From Acinetobacter sp. YWS30-1 (GTDB lineage: Bacteria; Pseudomonadota; Gammaproteobacteria; Pseudomonadales; Moraxellaceae), in assembly GCF_033558715.1 (NCBI RefSeq), contig NZ_CP114606.1, forward strand, positions 1,426,001 through 1,490,000: 64,000 nt of DNA, in the 5' to 3' direction. Made by a program: the position numbers and the translations under genes. The stretch's first letter is position 1. The number at the start of each line of letters is the position of its first letter. This document shows positions 9,434 to 18,924 of the stretch, in pieces. Below the pieces are notes generated by a model that was given only the letters and a program-made list of their open reading frames with translations, did no database searches and was not told the DNA's origin.

Positions 9434-12400
9434 ATGTTCCAACAAGAAATTTCCCAACTTAATTTACCCAAGCTCAAGGCAGGCGAGAAACGCTGGTTAG
9501 GCAATCTGCAAGGCTCGTCTACTGCATTATTGCTGAAAGAAATTATCAAGCAGCAGCAATCGCGCCTATTTGTCATTGTTGCGCGTAATAACCAGCATTT
9601 GGGTCAACTGGAAAGTGAACTGGAATTTTATGGGATTAAACCGACCATATTTCCAGACTGGGAAATTTTGCCTTATGACCGTCTGTCACCGCATCAGGAT
9701 ATCGTCTCTGAACGTCTGGCAATTTTATCTAATATGCCCCAAAGCGGCGTATTGTTGCTGGCAGCTTCTACATTGGCACAGCGTGTTGCACCTACTTCAT
9801 GGGTGCTGGGTGAACACTTCGATATTCGAGTCGGGCAAAAGCTGGATCTGGAACAGCAAAAGAAAAAACTGATTCAGGCTGGTTATCATCTGGTCGATAC
9901 CGTTTATGACCATGGCGAATTTGCAGTTCGCGGTAGCATTATCGATATATATGCTTCAGGTCAAGATGCACCGATCCGGATTGACCTGTTCGATGATGAA
10001 ATTGAAACCCTGAAATTTTTTGATCCGGAAACGCAACGTACTACGCAAACTCTAGAACAATTTACCGTATTACCTGCACAAGAATTTCCACTGAAGGAGG
10101 GTCGTGCTACTTTCCGTGACCGTTATGCAGAATTTTTCCCCACAGCTAATCCAAAGAAAAATCCAATTTATCAGGATGTAATGGATGGCATTGCTTCACC
10201 GGGAATTGAGTTCTACCTGCCTTTATTCTTTAGTCATGAAGCGATGCAAGGGCAAAGTACCTTAATTTCGTATTTACCCAAGAATGGCATTGTCATTACA
10301 GATAAGGCGTTGGAGCAGAGTTTAGAACAGTTCTGGCAGGACGTAACTCGCCGTTATGAAGATCGCCGCCATAATATTGATCAGCCGATTCTGCCGCCTG
10401 AAGCACTGTTCTGTCCGACCAATCAGCTTTTAGAACAGCTAAATCAGTTTAGTCGCATCATTGCGGCACAAGAAGCTTTTGATGAGAAAGCCGGAGTGAT
10501 TAATCTGGATACCCAGTTACCACCACGCTTGCCTGTTGATCCAAAACGTGAAAAGCCCTTTACCGAAGTCAAAAAATATATTGATGCGGCCGATCATCCG
10601 GTTTTACTGGTTGCTGAAAGTGCCGGTCGTCGTGAAACCTTAAAAGATGCGCTGCGCCCAAGTCTGGGCGATATTCCGACCGTAGAAAACTTTGATGCTT
10701 TTGTCGATTCTCTGCATGCGATTGCGATTACCAGTGCACCATTGGAACGTGGTCTGGTTCTGACAAATCGGATCAGTGTGATCTCGGAAAATCAGCTTTA
10801 CGAACATCGTGTGGTCCAACGTCGTCGCAAGCGTCAGCAGGAAGTATCAGAAGAATTCCTGATCCGCAGTCTGACCGAGCTAAGCATTGGTGCACCAGTG
10901 GTACACATTGATTATGGTGTAGGACGTTATGCAGGCTTAATTACTTTAAGTATCGATGATCAGGACCATGAATTTCTGCAACTGGACTATGCTGAAGGCG
11001 CTAAAGTCTATGTGCCGGTGACTAACCTGCATCTGATCAGCCGCTATAGTGGTGGCGATCCAGATCTAGCACCTTTACATAAACTGGGTACAGATGCTTG
11101 GAATAAAGCCAAGCGTAAAGCTTTGGAACAGATTCATGATGTCGCAGCCGAGTTATTACATATTCAGGCACGTCGTTCATCTAAGCCGGGGATCAGTTTT
11201 GAGGTTGATCAAAGTCTGTATATGCAGTTTGCTAGCGGCTTTGCTTATGAAGAAACACCGGATCAGGCCAATGCGATTGAAGCCACACTATATGATATGC
11301 AACTGGCAAAACCAATGGACCGTCTGGTCTGTGGTGATGTCGGTTTTGGTAAAACTGAAGTCGCCATGCGGGCAGCCTTTGTCGCAGTTCAAAATAACCG
11401 TCAGGTTGCGGTATTAGTGCCTACCACTTTGCTGGCACAACAGCATTATGAATCTTTTAAAGACCGTTTTGCGGACTGGCCAGTTCGGATTGAGGTGCTT
11501 TCCCGTTTCGGTTCATCTAAAGCGCATACCAAAACGATTGAGGATTTAGCGGATGGCAAAGTCGATATTGTCATCGGCACCCATAAGCTTTTACAGGAAA
11601 ATGTCCAGTTCCATAATCTGGGACTGATGATTGTCGATGAAGAACATCGTTTCGGGGTGCGTGATAAAGAACGTATTAAGGCCCTGCGTGCCGATGTGGA
11701 TATGCTGACCCTAACAGCAACGCCAATTCCACGTACCTTAAATATGGCCTTTAGCGGAATGCGTGATCTGTCCATTATTGCAACACCACCAGCACGCCGT
11801 CTGGCTGTAAAAACTTTTGTGCAGGAACATACCAGCGACACTATTCGAGAGGCGATTCTGCGTGAATTACTGCGTGGTGGTCAGGTCTATTTCCTGCATA
11901 ATGAAGTGGATACCATTGAACGTGCTGCAGAAAATATCCGAAATCTGGTGCCTGAAGCACGTGTCATTGTGGCACATGGTCAGATGCGTGAACGTGAGCT
12001 GGAGCAGGTAATGCAACAGTTCTACCACAAGGAATACAATGTCCTGGTGTGCTCGACCATTATTGAGACCGGGATTGATGTGCCGAATGCCAATACCATT
12101 ATTATTGAGCGGGCAGATAAGCTTGGTCTTGCACAGTTACACCAGTTGCGTGGCCGGGTTGGGCGTTCGCATCACCAGGCCTATGCCTATCTGTTAGTGC
12201 CATCCCTAAAAGCCTTGAAAGGCGATGCAGAAAAACGTCTGGAAGCGATTCAACGTGCCTCGACTTTGGGTGCAGGCTTTATGCTGGCCACCGAAGATCT
12301 GGAAATTCGCGGTGCAGGTGAACTTCTAGGCGAGCAGCAAAGTGGTTCGATGCAGGCGATCGGTTATAGCCTGTATATGGAAATGCTGGAAAAGGCGACT

Positions 12401-12895
12401 AAAGCCATTCAAAAAGGTAAAACGCCGAATTTTGATGCACCCTTGTCTTTAACTGCGGAAATCAACCTGCATATGCCAGCCTTGATTCCGGACGATTATC
12501 TGGGTGATGTACATCAGCGCTTGCTGTTCTATAAACGCATCAGTAATACTGATACTCAGGAAAAACTCGATAATATCCGTATGGAACTGATTGACCGTTT
12601 TGGCATTCCGCCGCAACCGGTGAAACAGTTATTTGCTGTGCATCAGCTACGTCTTAAAGCTGAGCAGCTGGGCATTACCAAAATTGACATTGGTGGGCAG
12701 GGTGGCCATATCGAGTTTGCGCCAGATACACCAGTTCAAGCCATGAGTATTATCCAGATGATGCAGAAACATCCGACCTATTTCAGGATGGAAGGCGGTC
12801 AGCGATTAAAAGTGATGGTGATGCTGGAAGATTATCAAAAAAGAATCCAGTTCATCAGTGATTTATTGGATAGCCTATTAAAAGAGCTAAATTAA
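9434..12895 (+). CDS. mfd: Transcription-repair coupling factor Mfd
   Basis: ATP-dependent translocase that removes RNA polymerase stalled at DNA lesions and recruits UvrA. 1153 residues (E. coli 1148). In order: an N-terminal UvrB-like region binding UvrA (GNLQGSSTALLLKE..., FPDWEILPYDRLSPHQDIV), an RNA-polymerase-interacting domain with DYGVGRYAGL (about 495-505), and the RecG-like motor with Walker A GDVGFGKTEVAM (about 634), DEEH box (about 735), TATPIPRTLNMA and the TRG region RGRVGRSHHQAYAYLL, then the C-terminal autoinhibitory domain. It appears complete. Confidence 0.97.
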   Translation: MFQQEISQLNLPKLKAGEKRWLGNLQGSSTALLLKEIIKQQQSRLFVIVARNNQHLGQLESELEFYGIKPTIFPDWEILPYDRLSPHQDIVSERLAILSNMPQSGVLLLAASTLAQRVAPTSWVLGEHFDIRVGQKLDLEQQKKKLIQAGYHLVDTVYDHGEFAVRGSIIDIYASGQDAPIRIDLFDDEIETLKFFDPETQRTTQTLEQFTVLPAQEFPLKEGRATFRDRYAEFFPTANPKKNPIYQDVMDGIASPGIEFYLPLFFSHEAMQGQSTLISYLPKNGIVITDKALEQSLEQFWQDVTRRYEDRRHNIDQPILPPEALFCPTNQLLEQLNQFSRIIAAQEAFDEKAGVINLDTQLPPRLPVDPKREKPFTEVKKYIDAADHPVLLVAESAGRRETLKDALRPSLGDIPTVENFDAFVDSLHAIAITSAPLERGLVLTNRISVISENQLYEHRVVQRRRKRQQEVSEEFLIRSLTELSIGAPVVHIDYGVGRYAGLITLSIDDQDHEFLQLDYAEGAKVYVPVTNLHLISRYSGGDPDLAPLHKLGTDAWNKAKRKALEQIHDVAAELLHIQARRSSKPGISFEVDQSLYMQFASGFAYEETPDQANAIEATLYDMQLAKPMDRLVCGDVGFGKTEVAMRAAFVAVQNNRQVAVLVPTTLLAQQHYESFKDRFADWPVRIEVLSRFGSSKAHTKTIEDLADGKVDIVIGTHKLLQENVQFHNLGLMIVDEEHRFGVRDKERIKALRADVDMLTLTATPIPRTLNMAFSGMRDLSIIATPPARRLAVKTFVQEHTSDTIREAILRELLRGGQVYFLHNEVDTIERAAENIRNLVPEARVIVAHGQMRERELEQVMQQFYHKEYNVLVCSTIIETGIDVPNANTIIIERADKLGLAQLHQLRGRVGRSHHQAYAYLLVPSLKALKGDAEKRLEAIQRASTLGAGFMLATEDLEIRGAGELLGEQQSGSMQAIGYSLYMEMLEKATKAIQKGKTPNFDAPLSLTAEINLHMPALIPDDYLGDVHQRLLFYKRISNTDTQEKLDNIRMELIDRFGIPPQPVKQLFAVHQLRLKAEQLGITKIDIGGQGGHIEFAPDTPVQAMSIIQMMQKHPTYFRMEGGQRLKVMVMLEDYQKRIQFISDLLDSLLKELN

Positions 12896-12920
12896 TAGTT
12901 TTAGATTTTATAGAATGTGA

Positions 12921-12963
12921 ATATTCACACTATATTTCATTTTTATAAATATAGTGTGAATAT
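12921..12963. repeat. Perfect 17-bp inverted repeat after mfd
   Basis: ATATTCACACTATATTT (12921-12937) is perfectly complementary to AAATATAGTGTGAATAT (12947-12963) across a 9-base loop. No T run follows directly, so it is not a textbook terminator. It could be a Rho-assisted stop, an mRNA end stabiliser or an operator. Confidence 0.7.
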
Positions 12964-13121
12964 CAGCTTGTTTTCATATGAAATTATTTAAGCTAATAGT
13001 TTGCCGTTTTGTCCTTCACAATTCATACAAAATTGCCCTAAAGCGCCCGCTTACAATACTCAGCCGCAATTGTATATGGTAGTATTAGCCATCATTCTAA
13101 TTTTGCATCATTTATAAAGAT

Positions 13122-13556
13122 ATGTTTAGTTTGCATCCACAACTTGCTCAAGATACGTTTTTTGTAGGCGACTTTCCTTTATCAACATGTCGTTTGATGA
13201 ATGATATGCAATTTCCGTGGTTGATTCTGGTTCCGCGTGTACCAGGCATTACCGAATTATATGAATTGAGCCAAGCTGACCAAGAGCAGTTCTTACGTGA
13301 ATCAAGCTGGTTATCGAGCCAGTTAGCGCGTGTATTTCGTGCCGACAAAATGAATGTCGCAGCTTTGGGCAATATGGTGCCGCAACTGCATTTTCATCAT
13401 GTGGTTCGTTATCAAAATGATGTGGCATGGCCTAAGCCGGTATGGGGCACTCCAGCAGTTCCTTATAGCAGTGAAGTATTGGCACATATGCGTCAAACCT
13501 TGATGCTGGCTTTACGCGGTCAAGGGGATATGCCATTTGACTGGCGTATGGATTAA
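13122..13556 (+). CDS. HIT-domain protein
   Basis: 144 residues of the histidine-triad nucleotide hydrolase/transferase superfamily. The triad region is PQLHFHHVVRYQND (about residues 86-99). It has the short proteobacterial form with PWLILVPRVPGITELYELS near the N-terminus. The substrate cannot be told from sequence. It lies 57 bp upstream of the adenylate cyclase gene on the same strand, so cotranscription is likely; a nucleotide-handling HIT protein beside a cyclase is suggestive but unproved. Confidence 0.85.
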   Translation: MFSLHPQLAQDTFFVGDFPLSTCRLMNDMQFPWLILVPRVPGITELYELSQADQEQFLRESSWLSSQLARVFRADKMNVAALGNMVPQLHFHHVVRYQNDVAWPKPVWGTPAVPYSSEVLAHMRQTLMLALRGQGDMPFDWRMD

Positions 13557-13613
13557 GCGTTGACATACATTTTATGGTCCATTCAGGATTTTGGACTTTA
13601 AGAGAGTAATTGA

Positions 13614-15104
13614 GTGCAATTAGACGACTGGATTCATCAGGAACCAAAACAGTTTGAATATTTCCATCGGATGATGGGATATATCATGCTGTCTCTGGTT
13701 CTGATCGTCTATCACTACACGGAACCGGACACCAATTACCAGATTTTTGTTCCGTTATTTCTGGCACTGGTTTTGGTGATCACACCGAAATTATCCCGGT
13801 GGATGATTTATAAATACGACTATAATTTAAAACGTAATTTCTTCTTTGTTCTAGATGTGATTATCGTATCGGTTGTACTTGCAGCTGTGCATCTGGATCT
13901 GGTGTTGTCTCTACTGGCAGTGGTCACATTGCTATATACCGCCATTAATAACAAGATTTCGTTCATGATGGTGTCACTGGCTGGCCTGATTGGCACCATG
14001 ATCTTTTATCTGTCTACCATTGGCATTTTTGGGTTTACCAGCTATTTCAGTCCCACCAGTACGGAACTCACCGTACTAGGTTTCATCTGTTTGATTACTT
14101 ATTTTGGTGTCGGAAATTTCTATCAAAGCGGTCGTATGCAATATATGACCCAAAAGAAAAATCATTATTTTGACCAGATGAACCGTTATATGGAATTTGC
14201 TAACCAGCTCAGCCGTTATGCGCCAGTGCAGTTATGGCAATCCATCATGAAAGGCGAGTCTGAAGCTAAGATCGAATACAAACGTAAAAAACTCACGATT
14301 TTCTTTTCGGATATTCAGGGATTTACAGAGCTTTCTGAAACTCTGATTCCGGATGATTTGGCTTTCCTGTTGAATGACTATTTAAGCCATATGACTGAAA
14401 TCGCCAAGAAATATGAAGCAACGGTCGATAAGTTCATGGGGGATGCCATCCTGATCTTCTTTGGTGATCCGCATTCAGATGGTGTAGAGCAGGATGCTAA
14501 AAATTGTCTGGAAATGGCGATTTCAATGCGTCAGCAAATGAAATTACTACGCGAACGCTGGATTAAAATGGGTTATCCGCCATTACATATCCGTATGGGG
14601 ATTTCGACCGGTTATTGTCACGTGGGGAACTATGGTGCCAATCACCGTATGGCCTATACCATTGTTGGTCGTGATGCTAATTTGGCTGCACGCTTACAAA
14701 GTGCTGCGGAAGTTGATGAAATCCTGATTTCTGAAGATACCCATAACCTGATCAAAAATGACTATCTATGTGCACCTAAAAAGCCAATTTTCCTGAAAGG
14801 GATTAAGGCACCGGTTCGCACTTGGCAAGTGATGGAAAAATATGCCTTCCAGAAAGTTGAATATCAGCGCTGGTTTGATTATGAGTATAAAGGCTTTCAT
14901 TTACTGCTAAATCTGGATGAAGTACAAAACTATGATTATCCAGAGTTGTTGCATGTGCTAGAAAAAATGATTAAACGCATTCAAACCCAGCAGCAACTGA
15001 CCAACTCTCAAGGAATTGTGAAATTAAAACTTGAAGATGAAGTCATTGAACCTTTATCTGCTGAAGAAGCATTTCGAGCAGCTGAACGATCAAAAGTCAT
15101 CTAA
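13614..15104 (+). CDS. Membrane-bound class III adenylate cyclase (CavA-like)
   Basis: Makes cAMP from ATP at the inner membrane. 496 residues from a GTG start. The first 180 or so form about six membrane segments, followed by a short linker and a class III catalytic domain (about 225-410). Metal-binding aspartates are visible as Asp233 (FFSDIQGF) and Asp277 (MGDAILIFFGDP); MGISTGYCHVGNYG and YTIVGRDANLAARLQ complete the active site. Architecture and the preceding HIT gene match the Acinetobacter cyclase I remember as CavA, which feeds the Vfr regulator; that name is from memory. The C-terminal 90 residues after the cyclase domain are family-specific. Confidence 0.88.
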   Translation: MQLDDWIHQEPKQFEYFHRMMGYIMLSLVLIVYHYTEPDTNYQIFVPLFLALVLVITPKLSRWMIYKYDYNLKRNFFFVLDVIIVSVVLAAVHLDLVLSLLAVVTLLYTAINNKISFMMVSLAGLIGTMIFYLSTIGIFGFTSYFSPTSTELTVLGFICLITYFGVGNFYQSGRMQYMTQKKNHYFDQMNRYMEFANQLSRYAPVQLWQSIMKGESEAKIEYKRKKLTIFFSDIQGFTELSETLIPDDLAFLLNDYLSHMTEIAKKYEATVDKFMGDAILIFFGDPHSDGVEQDAKNCLEMAISMRQQMKLLRERWIKMGYPPLHIRMGISTGYCHVGNYGANHRMAYTIVGRDANLAARLQSAAEVDEILISEDTHNLIKNDYLCAPKKPIFLKGIKAPVRTWQVMEKYAFQKVEYQRWFDYEYKGFHLLLNLDEVQNYDYPELLHVLEKMIKRIQTQQQLTNSQGIVKLKLEDEVIEPLSAEEAFRAAERSKVI

Positions 15105-15140
15105 TTTTTATGATTTAAATAAATGATAAAGACCATAAAA

Positions 15141-15164
15141 AACCACGCTTAAGCGTGGTTTTTT
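15141..15164. terminator. Bidirectional terminator between the cyclase gene and fdx
   Basis: AACCACGCTT directly joined to AAGCGTGGTT, with A run before and T run after; serves the convergent cyclase and isc transcripts. Confidence 0.85.
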
Positions 15165-15176
15165 GATTTCAGAATC

Positions 15177-15515
15177 TTAGTGATTTTCTGAAGCATGATT
15201 AATGGTATATTTTGGAATTTCAACTTCCAGATCTTCATCCACAATCTTCACTTGGCAAGACAGACGGGAATCAGGCTCTAAACCCCAAGCACGATCGAGC
15301 AGATCAGCTTCGACATCATTCATTTCTTCAAGGCTGTCGAAACCGCGACGAACAATTACGTGGCAAGTGGTACATGCACATGACATATCACACGCATGTT
15401 CAATCTTGATTCCGTTTTTCAGCATGCTTTCACATAGATTGGCATCTTGTTCAACTTCAAACTCAGCGCCTTCAGGGCAAATTTGCGCATGTGGAAGAAC
15501 TTTAATACGTGGCAT
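15177..15515 (-). CDS. fdx: [2Fe-2S] ferredoxin of the isc system
   Basis: Electron donor for iron-sulfur cluster assembly. 112 residues, standard length. Cluster ligands fit the adrenodoxin-type pattern: Cys42, Cys48, Cys51 (HACDMSCACTTCH) and Cys87 (DSRLSCQV). Last gene of the isc cluster, 15 bp after hscA. No iscX follows: the terminator comes within 20 bases of the stop. Confidence 0.96.
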   Translation of the reverse strand: MPRIKVLPHAQICPEGAEFEVEQDANLCESMLKNGIKIEHACDMSCACTTCHVIVRRGFDSLEEMNDVEADLLDRAWGLEPDSRLSCQVKIVDEDLEVEIPKYTINHASENH

Positions 15516-15530
15516 AGTCTTTACCTTAAA

Positions 15531-17390
15531 TTAGTTTGAGTTTGACCAATCGTCGAGTTTAGTGCCTTTAAGGGCAGCATCAATATGTTGATTCATACGC
15601 AGAGCAGCAAATGCATCACTATGTATTTTAAGCTGTTCTACTGCATATTCAATGGCTTTGATATCTGTACCTTGTAGCTCGGACTCAAGTCGTGCTTGCG
15701 CAGCAGTCAGTTCTGCCAATTGCTGTTCATTCATCAATTGAGCATCTACTTTCAGTGCCTGAATCAGTGCTTCAAGTTCACGTTGTGCTTCCACCTTGGT
15801 TTCCTGCAGATGACGAAGATTTTTATCTTCTTCAGCAAACTGATAACCTTCTAACAGCAGACGCTCAGTATCTTCACTCGACAAGCCATAAGATGGTTTG
15901 ATATCGATTTGTGCAGTCACACCTGAAGTCATTTCTTTGGCAGAAACGGTTAATAAGCCATCCGCATCCACTTGGAAAGTCACTTCAATACGTGCCTGAC
16001 CTGCGGTCATTGGTGGAATACCATGCAGGACAAAACGGCCTAAGCTACGGCAATGTTCTACCAGATCACGTTCACCTTGTACCACATGAATCAGCATAGC
16101 GGTTTGGCCATCCTGATACGTTGTAAATTCCTGGCGACGTGCAACTGGAATTGCGGTATTGCGTGAAATCAGACGTTCAACCAGACCGCCCATGGTTTCC
16201 AGACCAAGAGAAAGTGGAGTCACATCTAATAATAATGATCCATCTTTGCTGTTACCAATGAGCTGATTCGCTGTAATTGAAGCACCAATCGCAACCACTT
16301 CATCCGGGTTAATGGTGCATAGAGGCTCTTGGTTAAACACATCACGTACTGCTTTTTGCACGGCGTACGAGCGGGTAGAACCACCTACAAGCACCACATT
16401 CTGAATATCATCAAGTTCCAGCTTGGCATCACGCATGACACGCTTACAAACGCTGATGGTTTTATCCAAAGCAACCTTGATGATTTCTTCAAAAGTCGGG
16501 CGATCTAAAGTCAGGCTTTGATCAAGCAGCTTTAATTCAACTGAGTCTGCATCAGATAATGCTTCTTTAGCTTTACGCGCAGCAGTAATGAAATGCGCAT
16601 ATTCAGCATCATCTAGGGTTTCGATATTAAGCTGTTTTTTAGCCCATTTTAAAATCAGACGATCCAGATCGTCACCACCTAGAGCAGTATGGCCACCAGT
16701 CGCTAATACTTCGAACACACCTTGAGAGAAACGCAGAATGGATACGTCAAAGGTACCGCCGCCCAAGTCATAAATCACATAGTTGCGATCTGTGCTCAAG
16801 TTGGTTTCCTGATCCAATCCATAAGCCACCGCAGCAGCTGTTGGTTCATTCAATAAACGCAGAACGTTTAAACCGGCCAGTTGCGCGGCATCACGTGTTG
16901 CCTGGCGTTGTGCTTCATCAAAGTATGCAGGAACCGTAATCACGGCACCATTAATCTCATTTTTTAAGCTGGCTTCAGCACGTTCTTTAAGCTGCTTTAA
17001 AATTTCCGCAGAAATCTCAACTGGCGTTTTACGTCCTTGCGCAGTTTCAAATGCCGGCATTTCATTCGCTTCGCCCACCAAGGCATAAGGATGCTGGAAT
17101 TTAATATCTGCTTGGGAGCGACCCATAAAACGTTTTACGGATACAATCGTATTTTTAGGATCGGTGGTAATAAAAGGTTTGGCATCATCGCCATATTCAG
17201 TGCTTTGTGCTGCATAATGAACGATAGAAGGAAGTAACACACGACCTTGTTCATCTTTGAGTACTTTGGCTTGACCTGAAAGAACCGTGGCAACCAAAGA
17301 GTGGGTGGTGCCTAAATCGATACCAATCGCAATGCGGTGTTCATGTGGTGCACTTGATTGACCTGGTTCTGCAATCTGCAAGAGAGCCAT
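15531..17390 (-). CDS. hscA: Iron-sulfur cluster chaperone HscA (Hsp70 class)
   Basis: ATP-driven chaperone that helps release [2Fe-2S] clusters from IscU. 619 residues (E. coli 616). The ATPase domain begins with [15 protein letters not shown] and includes [42 protein letters not shown] and [10 protein letters not shown]. The substrate-binding domain starts after [17 protein letters not shown]. Its partner hscB lies immediately upstream, and IscU carries the recognition motif LPPVK. Confidence 0.97.
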   Translation of the reverse strand: MALLQIAEPGQSSAPHEHRIAIGIDLGTTHSLVATVLSGQAKVLKDEQGRVLLPSIVHYAAQSTEYGDDAKPFITTDPKNTIVSVKRFMGRSQADIKFQHPYALVGEANEMPAFETAQGRKTPVEISAEILKQLKERAEASLKNEINGAVITVPAYFDEAQRQATRDAAQLAGLNVLRLLNEPTAAAVAYGLDQETNLSTDRNYVIYDLGGGTFDVSILRFSQGVFEVLATGGHTALGGDDLDRLILKWAKKQLNIETLDDAEYAHFITAARKAKEALSDADSVELKLLDQSLTLDRPTFEEIIKVALDKTISVCKRVMRDAKLELDDIQNVVLVGGSTRSYAVQKAVRDVFNQEPLCTINPDEVVAIGASITANQLIGNSKDGSLLLDVTPLSLGLETMGGLVERLISRNTAIPVARRQEFTTYQDGQTAMLIHVVQGERDLVEHCRSLGRFVLHGIPPMTAGQARIEVTFQVDADGLLTVSAKEMTSGVTAQIDIKPSYGLSSEDTERLLLEGYQFAEEDKNLRHLQETKVEAQRELEALIQALKVDAQLMNEQQLAELTAAQARLESELQGTDIKAIEYAVEQLKIHSDAFAALRMNQHIDAALKGTKLDDWSNSN

Positions 17391-17429
17391 AGTGTTACAT
17401 CCTTTGCACGTTAAAATTAAATAGAAAAA

Positions 17430-17945
17430 TTAAAATTCATCATCAAGATCAAAGCTGTCATCATCCAGGAAACGGTCTTCCGCTTTGTCGATGTCTGCCA
17501 TGACTTTAACAAAGAAACGCAGTTTACGCACGGTATCGCGAGCTTCACTCCAGTCTTCATCTTCATAGTCGATTTTGAACTCACGAACCAGACCATCAAT
17601 CCATTGCTGAACTTCAACTTTCAGAGAAGAAAGATCTTCAGCCGATGAGGCTTCATCTAATTGTTCGCGAATTTCCAGCGCATCCTGAAGAAATTCAAAA
17701 TCGCTAATAGACTGATCCAGATGATAGTCTTGTTTTTTTAAAGACAGTAAATAAGCTGCACGGCTATCAACCGCTGACAAAGCCTTGAATGCCTGGTTGA
17801 TCTCGCTTGATTTAATCAAAGCCTGATCTTTATCTTCAGCTTTATCGGGGTGATATTGTTGCTGCAACTTTAAAAACTCTGCTTTTAAAGTGGCTAAATC
17901 AATATCGAGTGCTACAGGAAGATTGAACAACTCAAAATGATTCAT
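17430..17945 (-). CDS. hscB: Co-chaperone HscB
   Basis: J-domain protein that delivers IscU to HscA and stimulates its ATPase. 171 residues. J domain at the N-terminus (MNHFELFNLPVALDIDLATL) with the essential HPD at His32-Asp34 (QQYHPDKAED), then a three-helix IscU-binding domain. The C-terminus is unusually acidic (DDDSFDLDDEF). It lies 39 bp upstream of hscA. Confidence 0.95.
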   Translation of the reverse strand: MNHFELFNLPVALDIDLATLKAEFLKLQQQYHPDKAEDKDQALIKSSEINQAFKALSAVDSRAAYLLSLKKQDYHLDQSISDFEFLQDALEIREQLDEASSAEDLSSLKVEVQQWIDGLVREFKIDYEDEDWSEARDTVRKLRFFVKVMADIDKAEDRFLDDDSFDLDDEF

Positions 17946-18018
17946 GGGAGATAGAGTCCGCGATTAATATGCAAAAATGATTAAACTTGATGACAATTAA
18001 AATAACTGCCTAAATGCA

Positions 18019-18049
18019 ATTAAAACAGTGTATTTCACACTGTTTTAAT
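18019..18049 (-). repeat. Strong hairpin between iscA and hscB
   Basis: Perfect 13-bp arms: 18019-18031 (ATTAAAACAGTGT) and 18037-18049 (ACACTGTTTTAAT), with a 5-base loop, in the 131-bp gap between iscA and hscB. No T run follows, so read-through is expected; it may be a processing or mRNA-stabilising element that sets the ratio of assembly proteins to chaperones. Confidence 0.7.
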
Positions 18050-18076
18050 GCTGAAAAAAGAGAATTATTGCTGCAA

Positions 18077-18397
18077 TCAGACAGTGAATGACTCACCACA
18101 ACCACATTCGCCTTTTTTATTTGGATTATTAAATTCGAAGCCTTCGTTCAAGCCGTTTTTCACGTAGTCCATTTCTAGACCTTCGAGATAAACCAGACTT
18201 TTTGGGTCTACGAAAACTTTAACACCAAACTGTTCAAAGACCTGGTCATGAGTATCGACTTCGTCGACAAACTCAAGAACATAAGCAAGACCAGAACAGC
18301 CTGAAGTTTTCACACCAACACGAATGCCTTCACCCTTACCGCGACTTTTGAGGTAATTGCTGATATGAGTTGCTGCATTTTCAGTTAAGTGGATCAT
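18077..18397 (-). CDS. iscA: Iron-sulfur cluster assembly protein IscA
   Basis: A-type carrier for [4Fe-4S] cluster assembly. 106 residues with the three conserved cysteines of the family: [12 protein letters not shown] (about 33-44) and the C-terminal CGCGESF. Lies between iscU and hscB in standard order. Confidence 0.96.
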   Translation of the reverse strand: MIHLTENAATHISNYLKSRGKGEGIRVGVKTSGCSGLAYVLEFVDEVDTHDQVFEQFGVKVFVDPKSLVYLEGLEMDYVKNGLNEGFEFNNPNKKGECGCGESFTV

Positions 18398-18433
18398 GAA
18401 AACTCCGTGAATCTTTCTTCAAAAAACGAATGA

Positions 18434-18820
18434 TTAAACTTTAGACTTCTTGTTACGGTAGTCTTCAACAGCCGCTTTAATTGCATCTTCAGCCAGTACA
18501 GAGCAGTGCACTTTTACTGGTGGAAGAGCCAATTCATTTGCGATATCAATGTTTTTGATCGCTTGTGCTTGGTCTAAGGTTTTACCTTTTAACCATTCAG
18601 TCACTAATGAACTTGATGCAATTGCAGAACCGCAACCATAAGTTTTAAAACGTGCTTCTTCAATCACGCCTTCATCATTTACTTGGATCTGTAAACGCAT
18701 TACGTCACCACAAGCAGGTGCACCGACCATACCAGTACCAACGTTTTCTGCATTTTTGTCTAAAACACCAACGTTACGTGGGTTTTCGTAATGATCAATT
18801 ACTTTTTCGCTATAAGCCAT
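18434..18820 (-). CDS. iscU: Iron-sulfur cluster scaffold IscU
   Basis: Scaffold on which IscS sulfur and iron are combined. 128 residues. Cluster ligands Cys37 (GAPACGDV), Cys63 (YGCGSA) and Cys106 (VHCSV), plus Asp39, have the same numbering as E. coli IscU. The HscA-binding motif LPPVK is at 99-103. It lies between iscS and iscA. Confidence 0.97.
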   Translation of the reverse strand: MAYSEKVIDHYENPRNVGVLDKNAENVGTGMVGAPACGDVMRLQIQVNDEGVIEEARFKTYGCGSAIASSSLVTEWLKGKTLDQAQAIKNIDIANELALPPVKVHCSVLAEDAIKAAVEDYRNKKSKV

Positions 18821-18885
18821 GTTGCTTCTCCAAAACTCGGGGTCAGCCTTAATATAAATATGGGGATTAAAAATTTTTTATCAAT

Positions 18886-18913
18886 GAGATAGCAGTGTAA
18901 ATACAGCTATCTC
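18886..18913 (-). repeat. Hairpin in the iscS-iscU intercistronic gap
   Basis: GAGATAGC (18886-18893) pairs with GCTATCTC (18906-18913) across 12 bases. It lies just after the iscS stop, at the place where the E. coli isc mRNA is cut during RyhB control. An mRNA processing or stabilising role is inferred. Confidence 0.55.
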
Positions 18914-18924
18914 AGAGTCAAAAA

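Noticed and set aside
11446..11841. 131-codon minus-strand frame inside mfd
   Set aside because: Shadow of the helicase domain of mfd, which is complete and in frame throughout.
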